Assembly: GCA_039096225.1 (NCBI GenBank)
Contig: JBBPEB010000013.1
Span: 1,204,001 to 1,268,000, forward strand
DNA length: 64,000 bases
Reading direction: 5' to 3'
Source: Blastocystis sp. Blastoise
Lineage: Eukaryota > Sar > Bigyra > Opalinata > Blastocystidae
The position numbers and the translations under genes are program-made. The notes under the pieces were generated by a model, which was given only the letters and a program-made list of their open reading frames with translations, was not told the DNA's origin and made no database searches. How positions within the stretch are numbered: the first letter of the stretch is position 1; each line of letters begins with the position of its first letter. Of this stretch, positions 38,215 through 48,150 are shown piece after piece.

Positions 38215-38434
38215 GAGATGATTAGATAAAAATAATCATGCTTTATATTATCTCTATTTATTATTTGTTTATTTAATAATATTCATGATAAGCTTTGCTA
38301 AATTTTATTTATATTTAGGTGAATAATCATATATGATATTAATGGATATTATGTGTTAACAATTGCCGATGGAGTGGAGTAATGAGTAAGTGAATATTTA
38401 TATTTATCTGTTTATTCTTTTTAATTTTAAAAAT

Positions 38435-38510
38435 TGCCAAGTGATGAGCAACAGATGACGAGTATGAAATCCATTCCCGTGATTCTAATCGAGGCATTTG
38501 TCTTATGGCA
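38435..38510 (+). ncRNA. Box C/D snoRNA candidate 6, double LSU guide, variant D box
   Basis: Stem TGCCA/TGGCA, two bases, C box TGATGA (38442-38447), D position CTTA (38502-38505) instead of CTGA. Guide 38490-38500 (CGAGGCATTTG) is complementary to CAAAUGCCUCG, and 38468-38476 (AATCCATTC) to GAAUGGAUU; in LSU rRNA these two segments lie about 20-25 nt apart (...GCCAAAUGCCUCGUC...GAAUGGAUUAACGAG...). Two guides to neighbouring rRNA sites make a coincidence unlikely. By the D+5 rule the first guide targets the third A of CAAAU. Confidence 0.82.
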
Positions 38511-38585
38511 TATTTATTTTTTATTCTATATACATTTTTTTAATTTTTTTTTGTATCGTTATGTTGTGCTTATCTAATTCATGAT

Positions 38586-38662
38586 GGCAACTTCATCTGA
38601 GAGGAGAGACTTGATCTCTTTATTCTCCGTTCCCGTTGCCCAAATCGATCTCATTCTGAGAT
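38586..38662 (+). ncRNA. Structured RNA candidate (two hairpins)
   Basis: GGCAAC (38586) pairs with GTTGCC (38635), enclosing an AGAGA/TCTCT hairpin; ATCTCA/TGAGAT form a second, short hairpin at 38648-38662. GC-rich for this locus. A two-hairpin layout recalls H/ACA RNAs, but no sure H or ACA box was found. Confidence 0.4.
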
Positions 38663-38855
38663 GGACCGAACACCCATGGTTAGTGTCACACTTGATATTC
38701 TTTATTATATTATATTGCTGTTACACTTTTCGACATTTATATATTTATAGGTGATGAATTGCTTTCTTGTTAACTTTGTGGAAAGGTTGCTGTTATTTTT
38801 TTAGAGAGAGATGTTAGGGTATGTCTATATATATTTATATATATTTATAAACTAA

Positions 38856-38971
38856 TGTGGTGTGATTATAATTCTTTCCCCGAATGATCGACGCTGATTC
38901 GATAAAGGAATACCTATGCTACGGTATTTTCTGCTTCTTTCTAAGCCAGGGAGAAGCGGGTACTGACCACA
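38856..38971 (+). ncRNA. Box C/D-type RNA, copy 1 of an exact 116-nt duplication
   Basis: Stem TGTGG/CCACA brackets TGATTA (38863-38868) and CTGA (38963-38966). Longer than its neighbours, with internal hairpins CGAAT/ATTCG and GCTTCT/AGAAGC. Identical base for base to 39806-39921, with identity ending exactly at the stem edges while flanks differ. This marks the stem-bounded RNA as the conserved unit. TTTCCCCG inside could pair with the SSU motif CGGGGAAA (8 nt, weak). Confidence 0.8.
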
Positions 38972-39197
38972 TATAGTTTTTTTTTTGAATTTATATGTTT
39001 TTATTATTTTTCTGTATAATTGTATTCAGTATTATATGAAGAAAATATTTTCTGCGTGATATTCTATGAATGCAATTTCTAAGAAGTTCTGATTTATTAT
39101 TGAATATTTTCTTATATGGTTTACTTGTTGATAACTTTGTGTTATGGGATATAAGTAAATACTATATTATTAATGGACCGAGTATATGTCTGTATTT

Positions 39198-39370
39198 GTT
39201 CTTCGGAACATCAGGAGATGGATACTCCCCTGTAATGCCGCTGAGACTATTTCTAGTCATTAGTGAAGTACATGGTATGGGATAGTCCTAGATGGAGAGA
39301 TGGTTGTAGCTTTATTGCTCCTGTCTCGTCGTTATATTCCTAATCCGGAGGAGCTACTATGTAGCACTGA
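39198..39370 (+). ncRNA. Structured RNA candidate, about 170 nt
   Basis: Relatively GC-rich block with a UUCG tetraloop hairpin (GTTC TTCG GAAC, 39198-39209), GGAG/CTCC, GACTA-TTTC-TAGTC (39245-39258), GCTCCT/AGGAGC and GCTAC/GTAGC. I could not match it to RNase P, RNase MRP, SRP, U3 or spliceosomal RNAs. The 71-codon ORF overlapping it looks accidental. Confidence 0.45.
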
Positions 39371-39546
39371 TGTTTTGGAAAAACCATAACGAAAATATTT
39401 TTCTTTTTTATATATAAAATAAAATATATTTTATATCATTTTATCTTATATATATTTATATAGGTAAGAGAGGGTTTCGTGGTTATCGTGTTTCTATTTG
39501 AATTACTTAAACGGTAAGTGGAATTTTATTTTATATTGTTATAACT

Positions 39547-39639
39547 TATGTTAATGATGACGTATCATTTTCCCTTACGACGGTCTTAATATACAGGAAA
39601 AACCTGTACATGATTCCAGGAGAATGCACTGATAACATA
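39547..39639 (+). ncRNA. Box C/D snoRNA candidate 7 (LSU rRNA guide)
   Basis: Seven-base stem TATGTTA/TAACATA, C box TGATGA (39555-39560), D box CTGA (39629-39632). Bases 39577-39586 (ACGACGGTCT) are complementary to AGACCGUCGU of LSU rRNA (...UUUAGACCGUCGUGAGACAGG...). The guide runs into CTTA, which may be the D' box and is the same variant seen as D box in candidate 6. Confidence 0.83.
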
Positions 39640-39669
39640 TTGTTATATATTATTATATATTATTATATA

Positions 39670-39755
39670 TTCTTTGATGATATTATTGTACCACCACTCT
39701 GAGGGTTCGTGTTCTATCGTCCCATGGAGGATTTACATTTTATATCTGAGTTACG
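39670..39755 (+). ncRNA. Weak box C/D candidate
   Basis: TGATGA (39675-39680) with CTGA at about 39700 and 39746, but no terminal stem. Its position between two firm C/D units is the main reason to list it. Confidence 0.3.
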
Positions 39756-39805
39756 ATCCAATTATTTTTTGCTTTGTATTTTTATTGTTTATTTTGTGAG
39801 TTATT

Positions 39806-39921
39806 TGTGGTGTGATTATAATTCTTTCCCCGAATGATCGACGCTGATTCGATAAAGGAATACCTATGCTACGGTATTTTCTGCTTCTTTCTAAGCCAGG
39901 GAGAAGCGGGTACTGACCACA
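39806..39921 (+). ncRNA. Box C/D-type RNA, copy 2 of an exact 116-nt duplication
   Basis: Same sequence, stem and boxes as 38856-38971. The two copies are about 950 bp apart with another snoRNA between them. Flanks are unrelated, so the duplication is either recent or kept identical by selection or conversion. Confidence 0.8.
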
Positions 39922-40228
39922 ATTTATTATTTGTTTAAAACACTAAGTTTTTATTGATTTGTTTAGTTTTGTATTTGAAATGTATTAAAATATAAAAAAA
40001 AGTTTGATATTATTATATGTATATAAGAATTTAAAAAGAATATATTTAAACAAAGTACTTTTAAAAAAATAATACATGTGGTTTCTAATAACTTTAACCA
40101 CTAATATTTTAAAAGAACACACATGTGATTCTAATAGATTTTAACCAAACTAATATTTAAAAATAACACATATAACAGACAATAATTATAAAAAGAAACA
40201 ATGTATAAATTATAAACAACAAATAGAT

Positions 40229-41997
40229 TTACTTTTTCATCTTCTTTTCGATATGTTTCATTTCTTTGAGAGTATGTTTACTCTTTTGTCCCATGAATGA
40301 TTTGGTAGGAATGGAACGAGAGATTTTCTTTTCTGTATTTTTCTTTTCTTTAGGAATTGGTTTTGTGGTAATATCTTTTTCAATATCTTCGATCTTCTTT
40401 CCATTATTGATTTGTTCCCAGACTTGAGAAAGTTCATTCTTTAATTCTTTATGAGCATCTTCTTCTTTCTTTTCTACTTTCTTTTCCTTCTTCTCTGCCT
40501 TTGCTTTCTTCTCTTTACGTTGATGAATAATTTCTTTATGATGTTTAGCATCAGTAATAAGAGTCTTTTTCGTATTATAACGAGTAATACGAAGGGGACG
40601 ATCGTTGAATACCTTATTGTTTAATAATAAGATTTGAGGCATATAAATATTATCCTATAGTATAAGTATCAAATGAATAAACATATAAAAAAAATGATTG
40701 TATACTCATTAAATTAGATAAAAAAAATAACAAAAATAATAGAGATAAAATAGAAAAATATTATTTTATATATATAAATCATACCTTTAAGACAACAAAA
40801 GCAATTCCTTTTTCTTTTTGTGTATTTTTATCTCTAACGATATGTATATTTTCAATAATTTCTTCGGAGTCTCCTTTACGAATAGCCTTATTAATATAAG
40901 CACGTAATTCTTCTTCATCTGTATGGAAGGGGAGATTACCTATAAATAGAGTATTCTTATTCGTTTTGAATTCAGCACGAGGAGACACTGTATTCACACC
41001 ATCGACACGAAGGTGACGATCTTCAAATAACTATATAGATATATAGAGTTTTATTATAAATTATATTTATGAAGGAGGATATATTATTGATATGATAATA
41101 ATGATAATAAAGATATAATCAAAATAATGAATATAAAGATATAGATATAATATAAATATATAATAATTAACAAAAAATATCCCTAGAAACAATACATTTA
41201 ATACATACATAATTATTCATTTCAAGAGCTTCTTGGACACTTCTCTTTTCTTTAAATACTATATATGCATTTACACACTTCTTTTCATCACTAAGATTCT
41301 TGGTAATAACACTAGCTTTACGTAATAACTTTTGATTATAAGTTTCAATTGGAGTACTATTTACAGCAACTGATCTGAATCTCATAGATTCAATTTCACC
41401 ATATTTTAAGAATAATTGTTTTAACTTTGAAGGAGTTGATAATACTTGATTAGGAATATTGCCAATAAATAAGGTTTTCTCATCGATTTCAGGATCTTTT
41501 TTATTTTGTTTCTTCACTTTCTTTTCTTTCTTAGGTTGTACAGACTTTATAACACTCTTTTCAGTCTTTGTAACTTTCTTTTCTTCTTTCTTTTCTGCAA
41601 TATCCACTTTCTTCTCATCATCTTCTACTATAATTGGCTTTGATTTCTTTATTTCCTTAGCCTTCTCAACTTCTTTAGGAGTATCAATAACTTCCTTAAC
41701 CTATAATTTATATAAATATACGTAACAAGTAATTAATATAGTATATATAAATATAAATGAGTAAAACATATAGATATTTTAATTTTAATTATTATAACAT
41801 ACATTCTCTTTCTTCTCAACTTCAACAGGTTTGGAAATAGGAGTTTCTTTACTTTCAGTTGGCTTTTCTATTTTCTTTACTTCAGCAACAACCTCTGTAG
41901 CCTTAGGGATTTCTTTAGTTTCGTTTTTAGGAGCTTTTTCAGTGTTAACACTCTTTTGATTAGCTTGATTCTTCTTCGATTTTCTTGAAACAGCCAT
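40229..41997 (-). CDS. NOP12/RBM34-like nucleolar protein with two RRMs
   Basis: Four exons: 41997..41803, 41700..41209, 41030..40785, 40654..40229, all phase 0, 452 aa. The N-terminal 140 residues are K/E-rich. RRM1 has KTLFIGNIPNQV and ends NAYIVFKEK..VQEALEMNNY; the linker LFEDRHLRVDGVNTVSPRAE leads to RRM2 (NTLFIGNLPFHTDEEELRAY, KGIAFVVLK, LLNNKVFNDRPLRITRY). A basic tail (QRKEKKAKAEKKEKK) follows. The order of a split first RRM with the FRSVAVNSTP insert, the HLRVD linker and the basic tail is that of NOP12 (yeast) and RBM34 (animals), nucleolar factors in 60S pre-rRNA maturation. It abuts the snoRNA cluster. Confidence 0.85.
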
Positions 41998-42455
41998 AAT
42001 TTGTTATTCTAAAAAATAGATAGGAATACTTTTATGAATAAAAGTTATATGGCTCTCAAACAATAATTCTATATATATTTCCGTGATTATCTAAATAACA
42101 TAACTTGACAATTTATGATTTCATAATCAAACATTGTATCATTTTTTTACTCTTTATTTTTATATATTTTTTTATTTGAAGTATAAAAGTGAAAAGTTTG
42201 ATCATCAATAAAGATAATTCAGCTGTATATGAAATAAAAAATAATATAATATTTACCAAATAAAGAGAAAATCGCCTCTAAAAGAATTTATTTTATAAGA
42301 TTCAACAAAAAAGAGTATTTATAATGATATTAAAATAGAAAAAATAGAAAAGAAAATGAAAACATAATAATAAAATAAGAAAAATGTAGATTCATTTAAA
42401 ACGACTAGGCATATTATTGAGAGAAGAATTATTTTGTATTTCATCATAACATAAT

Positions 42456-42885
42456 TTATGAAGCAAGTCGACGACCTTTGATTTTGAATGTTTTTCTTGT
42501 TCGAGCAGTAGGAATTGGATTTTTATTTTTTGGCTTTGAACAGGATATCCCTGAGGAATTGAGTCTTTGCATGATATCATTGACGATATTCTCTTGCTCT
42601 CTATCTTTCGTAACAGCTTGACAGATAATTTCAAACATCTTTTGTCTCTAAAGATTATAAATAAATAAATGAATAAATTCTTACAAAGCATTCATTCACA
42701 AGATCATTTATACATGAACTAATCGCTTCTTTCTTTGAGAAATCAGGTTGAACTTTGATTTTTGAACTTGTTTGGATTCGAAGGTATGTATGTCTTCCTG
42801 GATCATCTGTAAAATGAAATAGGACATCATTTTCATTAAAAAGAATATGCAATTTTCCTGTAAGGACGTGTTGGATACTACTCAT
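42456..42885 (-). CDS. Hypothetical protein, 130 aa, two exons
   Basis: Exons 42885..42685 and 42647..42456 (phase 0) separated by a 37-bp intron (GTAAGA...TTTAG). It starts MSSIQHVLTGKLHILFNEND and ends in a basic tail (TARTRKTFKIKGRRLAS). The beta-rich first half (LHILFNENDVLFHF, RHTYLRIQ) and helical middle (ISSCINDLVNECFRQKMFEI) suggest a small folded protein. No family recognised. Convergence with neighbours is not evident; all genes here run on the minus strand. Confidence 0.65.
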
Positions 42886-43147
42886 GGTAACGAAGAGTAG
42901 AAATAAATAGTATAGATTGTGATTTTAATGCTGGTACTAATAAAGCAACAAATGTAGACTATATAAAACAGATTCCTTTGACGTTTTATGAAGAAGAAAA
43001 AATGAAAAAACAAAAAACAAAACAAAACAAATACTATGGTTTTTATTAATAGAGAAATGAAATAAACATATGAAAAACATCAAATAAAATAAACAGAAGA
43101 ATGTTAACATAATAATTTGTTACAAGGACACAATAAGGACATGGTGA

Positions 43148-45369
43148 TTATCGCTCATATTTATATCCAAATGTAGTTTTAGGTCTAATGAGTCTTTTGA
43201 TTTCAACATCATCAGTAAGTTCAAATGCTGTGGATCCATTATTGTTTTTTGCTAATACATCGACATCCTATGTATATTTTGATAAAAGTAAAGAATAATA
43301 TATGCTTTATTACTTTTAAGAAACATAAATATATAATATGATAAGACGAGAAATAACTATATGGTCTAAATTCATACAAATTTATATTTTTTGATAACAT
43401 CCATTAGTTGTTTAATAAATTGTTTCTTTGTATTTTGAACTGCTATATGCAATATAGTTTCTCCATCTTTTGTTGGCGGTGCTTGACAACCAATACTTAT
43501 TAAATATTCAACACCTAATATATATTATATAGAATGATATATAAAAGTATATAAAAAAGATATAAAAAATATATATATAAAAAAAATATATAAAATATTA
43601 AAAATGATATGTAAAATATTTAAAAAATATATAAAATATTAAAAATGATATATAAATATATGCCTTGAATCCATGAGAGACTAACAGCGAAAGCTAGAAC
43701 GGTCCAATTTTTTTGTGTAGTATGTTTAAGATCTACGCCCTTCTCAATAAAATACTGTACGATATCCATGTTTTGATTGTGAATAGCAATATATAAGAAT
43801 GTCTCTTGGTTCTATATCAATATAAATAATAACATATAGTTGATTAATAATAAGTATATAAGAACAAATTATTATTCATATAGATTTATATGATCAATAT
43901 ATCGATTTATTATTAGAAAAAAATGAATGCTTTAAAATAAAAAAATAAAATAAAAAGGAGAATATATAATAAATATATATAATATAAATATATAATAATA
44001 TATAAAATAATATATAAAATATATAATAAATATAAAATATAAAAAATAATAATATTTAATAAATAAAAACTAATAAAGATAAAAAAATTATATATTAAAC
44101 ATAACTATATATATATACTCCATTAATAATGCTATTGACATCAAATCCTTCTTCTACAAGTGTTTTGATCATGGTCATATCGTTCTTCTTTATAGCTTCG
44201 TTCATTTGACTATATTTTAGAAAGAAATCATATATATATATAAAGATAAATAAGATAAATATAATGAATTGTTGATTTAATAATAATATAAATATATATA
44301 CTTAATTTTGAGTTGTCTTAACTTGATTTCTTTTTCTTTTGTTTCAAACGCTTTCTTTTCCATTTCTACTTCATATGTAGTTACCGTTGAATATATTAAA
44401 TCTTTATCTTCTTTCGATAACGAACAATTACTATATATATATTTATTTTAAAATTTTTTAATTATTTTTATTCATTTATAATAGGATTAACATTAGTATA
44501 GTATAATATAGTTATAATATAATAATTGTATATATATAAAATATATAATTATAAATATATACGTAATCGTGTTTTTAAAATCTGCTTTTGAATAAACAAC
44601 AAATACTAATTTTGAAGAGGATATCACTAGAATATAAAGAATGAATTATATATATATAAAACTATATTGTACACAATTTATTTAATAATTCTGAAAACCA
44701 TATATATATGATTATTATAACTATAGATACATTCTACGTCATTACTATTGATTGGTTGATCATCATAATAAAGTGTATCGGACTGACATTTCATTATATC
44801 AATCACTTCATGTGCGTTCATCGACGATTCTTTATTCGCAAATTTCAATGTACACTAGAATTCATATAAATAATAGAACGTAATTATTATTAAAAAAATA
44901 AAATTGAAAATAACATATATATATTATATCATACAGTTCCATCACGAATATAAATAAATCCCATCCAAGAACGACTTTTATCATAAAGAGAATTGAAAAT
45001 GGGTACTCCACTATCCACAGTACGACTTGTTAATGACATCAAAACAGAAGTTTCAAACGAATCGTATGCTGTTCTATTTAAAGCATTCTTTAATAATTGC
45101 ATTGTATGAGATTCGATGATTCCTTCATATAACTTTAAAAGCAACTTCTTCTTAATATCATCTGGAAGACTTTGTAGCAACAGTGTCTCAATAGCTAATG
45201 GAAACTTTTCTATATTCCTTTTTAAGTCTTGCAATACTTCAGCCTCTCTTACAACTATTGATTTCAATGTGTAATCTGTTATTTGACGAGCTAATTGTTT
45301 TGGAATGCCCTGAGATGTATAGTATGTATTCAACATAGCTTTAATCTCATCTTTAGGTCTTAAACCCAT
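43148..45369 (-). CDS. Ankyrin-repeat protein
   Basis: Spliced minus-strand gene of about eight exons, ATG 45369 (MGLRPKDEIKAMLNTYYTSQ), TAA 43148. The N-terminal 150 residues are helical and unrecognised. Short exons with VISSSKLVFVVYSKADFK and a K/E-rich coiled-coil-like helix (EVEMEKKAFETKEKEIKLRQ) follow. The C-terminal part has about four ankyrin repeats: MNEAIKKNDMTMIKTLVEEG, ETFLYIAIHNQNMDIVQYFI, WTVLAFAVSLSWIQGVEYLI, ETILHIAVQNTKKQFIKQLM. It ends PKTTFGYKYER. Ankyrin repeats mediate protein binding; the partner is unknown. Introns are simple AT/A-rich DNA. Confidence 0.72.
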
Positions 45370-46177
45370 GGTAATCAAAAAACGAAGAACTGTTTTATTA
45401 TTGTCAAGATATTCTTTTCATTTCTTCTTTTCTTTTTCTTATTTGCTTTTTCTAAAATCATCTCATTATTCTCTATACCATCATAAGCTAAATTCTTTAT
45501 TATTTTATTCTTTCCATTAATACCCAGTTTCTTGAATGACTATAAATTCTATTATTTCTACATAATTTTAGAATAAATATGAAATTATTAATATTAACCA
45601 GCTTTTAACACTCATTCTCGACTTATCGAATAATTCAAGATTTCAAAATTCTGTATTTACAAGTATATTCAAGTGTTAAGAAGAAAGAGTCAATGCTCTA
45701 AAAGTGATGCACAAACTTTTTTTATTTATTTTATTCCACCATTTGGAGATTTGGTTGAAAAATGTGAAATGGCGGGAAGACTCAACTTTGTATCAAACTT
45801 TATAAATAGCCTTATTTAAATAAAACTTCACTTTTCTGACATTTACATACTTTAATAGTCATCAAATTCCTAATGTGTTTTCTACGTACAGTTTACTTGA
45901 AAACACTTGAAATACTAGAAAATGAATAGAATAGAAGAATTCATAAAAAACTGGAAATCTTTATAGAAACACTCTATACAGAATGCTTCCAGGTTCTATC
46001 TCAGTTTTTCTAGAACACAAAAATAATCCTTATAAAAAAAAGAGAATCTGATAAAAAAAACTATGTTTCAATATATTGGGTAATCTTTATATTTTCCCCA
46101 ATCATCTCGGTCTCTTCGCAAGAACTGTTTTTCCAGGTTTGTCATGAAGTCAGTTAACGACAACTGATCAAATACTA
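45370..46177. other. Non-coding region, likely original upstream region of polyubiquitin
   Basis: No ORF. It contains several nGAAn-type clusters (TTCTAGAA near 46006-46014, CTAGAAAATG) reminiscent of heat-shock elements, but these are common in AT-rich DNA. Before the transposon insertion this DNA would have been directly upstream of the ubiquitin start. Confidence 0.4.
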
Positions 46178-46202
46178 CAATCAGTGCCAAAACCTGACAA
46201 CC
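46178..46202 (+). repeat. Left terminal inverted repeat of Tc1 element
   Basis: 25 bp, perfect inverted match to 47579-47603, next to TA. Confidence 0.95.
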
Positions 46203-46360
46203 TCGGTTTTTTTTTTAAACTGGCGAGTTTTTCTTTGTTTTTTTTTTATTAAGTCATTTGTCATCAAAGGTTGTATTGACTATTAAAACAGGGAAACAAA
46301 ACAAATAAGCGTCATGGAAAAAAATTTAAAAAACCATTTTTTTGAATTGAAACACAAATA

Positions 46361-47374
46361 TTAATATCTTGTAAATCCACCATTATTGGCTATTACTGCC
46401 TCAATTCTTTTCGGCATTGATAAAACAAGCCTTTCACATACATTTACAGGTATTGACCTCCATATCTTGTCAACTTCGACCTTTAGTTGACTCAAAGTAT
46501 ATCCGCAATGGGAATTTCTTTGTAATCTTCTTTTAATATAGACCCAAAGATGTTCAATGGGATTAAGGTCTGGGGACTGTGGAGGCCAATCAATCACTGT
46601 AAGTTGAGCAGTTTTAAAGAAACTATTCATCTTTTTTGACTTGTGAATAGGAGCATTATCCTGTTGGAATACCATAGTTTTGGGGTCAATTTGCAATTTT
46701 TCCACGGTTGACGGAAGAGTTCGACCAAGAGTTTCTCCATACTTTAATGATGTCACATGACCATCAAGGACCTCCATTTGACCAGCACCATGTTGCGTCA
46801 TACATCCCCAAATCATAATCGATTTTCCATCGTTTTTCATGGTTGGAATGATTTCTGACGGCTTATTTGGAGAACCAGGTTTCTTCCAATAGTATTCTTG
46901 AAAGGTTGATTGATGTGTTCTAATAGAACACTCGTCAGACCAGAGGACGTTTTCCCAGAAACTTATTGGCATATTTCGGTATTTTAAACACCAATCCAAT
47001 CGGACTTTTCTATTTTTCTCCGATATGAGTGGTTTATGAAGCTTCTTTTTGGCGACGTAACCAACAGCATGGAGTCCTCTAATAAAGGACCTTTTTGAGA
47101 CATGAGTACCGGTTTTCTTTTGGAAGATATCCAATAAAACGCTAGAGTTCTCAGAGCTTTTTGGGACAATATTATTGATTTCTCGTAAATTAGAAGGAGT
47201 TAAAACTTGTGGTCTTCCACCTTTCTTAGTTGACTTGGACATATTGTATTGGGACCTTCTACGGGCAACAGTTCTAAGCGAACAATGAAAATGAATGGCA
47301 ATCTGTTCATCCGTGTACCCGTCTCTTATCATCTTTCTAAACTCTCTTTCAGTTATAACGACGTATTTACCCAT
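46361..47374 (-). CDS. Tc1-family transposase (DD34E)
   Basis: 337 aa, uninterrupted, ATG at 47374 (MGKYVVITEREFRKMIRDGY); an upstream in-frame TTG extension is not needed. Two N-terminal helix-turn-helix regions (DEQIAIHFHCSLRTVARRRS and RSFIRGLHAVGYVAKKK) bind the inverted repeats. Catalytic residues: D in LWSDECSIR, D in FQQDNAPIHKSK, and E in PQSPDLNPIEHLW, with 34 residues between the last two. It catalyses cut-and-paste transposition into TA. Codon use is less AT-biased than host genes. No frameshift or stop is seen, so it may be active. Confidence 0.97.
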   Translation of the reverse strand: MGKYVVITEREFRKMIRDGYTDEQIAIHFHCSLRTVARRRSQYNMSKSTKKGGRPQVLTPSNLREINNIVPKSSENSSVLLDIFQKKTGTHVSKRSFIRGLHAVGYVAKKKLHKPLISEKNRKVRLDWCLKYRNMPISFWENVLWSDECSIRTHQSTFQEYYWKKPGSPNKPSEIIPTMKNDGKSIMIWGCMTQHGAGQMEVLDGHVTSLKYGETLGRTLPSTVEKLQIDPKTMVFQQDNAPIHKSKKMNSFFKTAQLTVIDWPPQSPDLNPIEHLWVYIKRRLQRNSHCGYTLSQLKVEVDKIWRSIPVNVCERLVLSMPKRIEAVIANNGGFTRY

Positions 47375-47578
47375 ACACAACTTATTTTTAAAGAATAAAA
47401 CTATTTTTAAAGGGTTAAAAAAGGTCTCAGAGTAATTGTGTTCCAATTAAAATTTCTGTTTTTCCAAAACCACTAATTATATATTCTAGAAATTTCTAGA
47501 ATATATTCTACATGTTATTACAATTCAAACAAAAAAAACCGCGTCAAAAAATTCCCCGTAACTATTGAAAACGATAAG

Positions 47579-47603
47579 GGTTGTCAGGTTTTGGCACTGA
47601 TTG
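47579..47603 (-). repeat. Right terminal inverted repeat of Tc1 element
   Basis: 25 bp, perfect inverted match to 46178-46202, followed by TA. Confidence 0.95.
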
Positions 47604-47688
47604 TATCTTAAATCCTGATCCTTTTTATTTGATCGAGAAACTTAGCATATTTTATTTATTTTTTGTTTTACGTTCCTATAAATATATA

Positions 47689-48150
47689 ATGCAGATTTTC
47701 GTTAAGACATTAACTGGTAAGACTATTACACTTGATGTTGAAGCTACCGATTCTATTGATACCGTTAAGGGTAAGATTCAAGAAAAGGAAGGTATCCCCC
47801 CGGATCAACAAAGACTTATCTTCGCTGGTAAGCAATTAGAAGATAACCGTACTCTTGGTGATTACAATATTCAAAAGGAATCTACACTTCATCTTGTTCT
47901 TCGTTTAAGAGGTGGTATGCAAATCTTTGTTAAGACATTAACTGGTAAGACTATTACTCTTGATGTTGAAGCTACCGATTCTATTGATACCGTTAAGGGT
48001 AAGATTCAAGAAAAGGAAGGTATCCCCCCGGATCAACAAAGACTTATCTTCGCTGGTAAGCAATTAGAAGATAACCGTACTCTTGGTGATTATAATATTC
48101 AAAAGGAATCTACACTTCATCTTGTTCTTCGTTTGAGAGGTGGCTTATAA
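47689..48150 (+). CDS. Polyubiquitin, two units plus C-terminal Leu
   Basis: Two head-to-tail 76-residue ubiquitin units and one extra residue (L) before TAA; no intron. The unit keeps all seven lysines, the I44 patch, the [13 protein letters not shown] core and LRLRGG. Compared with animal ubiquitin it has E16D, P19A, S20T, T22S, E24D, N25T, A28G, D32E, G53N and S57G, all in both units. The units are almost identical in DNA, as expected from concerted evolution. Codons are richer in G/C at third positions than in neighbours (for example ATC CCC CCG GAT), fitting high expression. The Tc1 element ends 85 bp before the ATG. Confidence 0.97.
   Translation: MQIFVKTLTGKTITLDVEATDSIDTVKGKIQEKEGIPPDQQRLIFAGKQLEDNRTLGDYNIQKESTLHLVLRLRGGMQIFVKTLTGKTITLDVEATDSIDTVKGKIQEKEGIPPDQQRLIFAGKQLEDNRTLGDYNIQKESTLHLVLRLRGGL

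Larger units (their letters stand above)
46178..47603 (-). mobile_element. Complete Tc1-type DNA transposon (1426 bp)
   Basis: Flanked by TA dinucleotides (46176-46177 and 47604-47605), the Tc1/mariner target-site duplication. Perfect 25-bp terminal inverted repeats at 46178-46202 and 47579-47603, beginning CAATCAGTGCC. It carries one full-length transposase gene on the minus strand. Size and layout are typical for Tc1. The intact ORF and perfect repeats indicate a recent insertion. Its base composition is visibly less AT-rich than its surroundings. Confidence 0.95.

Noticed and set aside
39070-39285. 71-codon ORF
   Set aside because: Overlaps the hairpin-rich RNA candidate; protein composition shows no domain.
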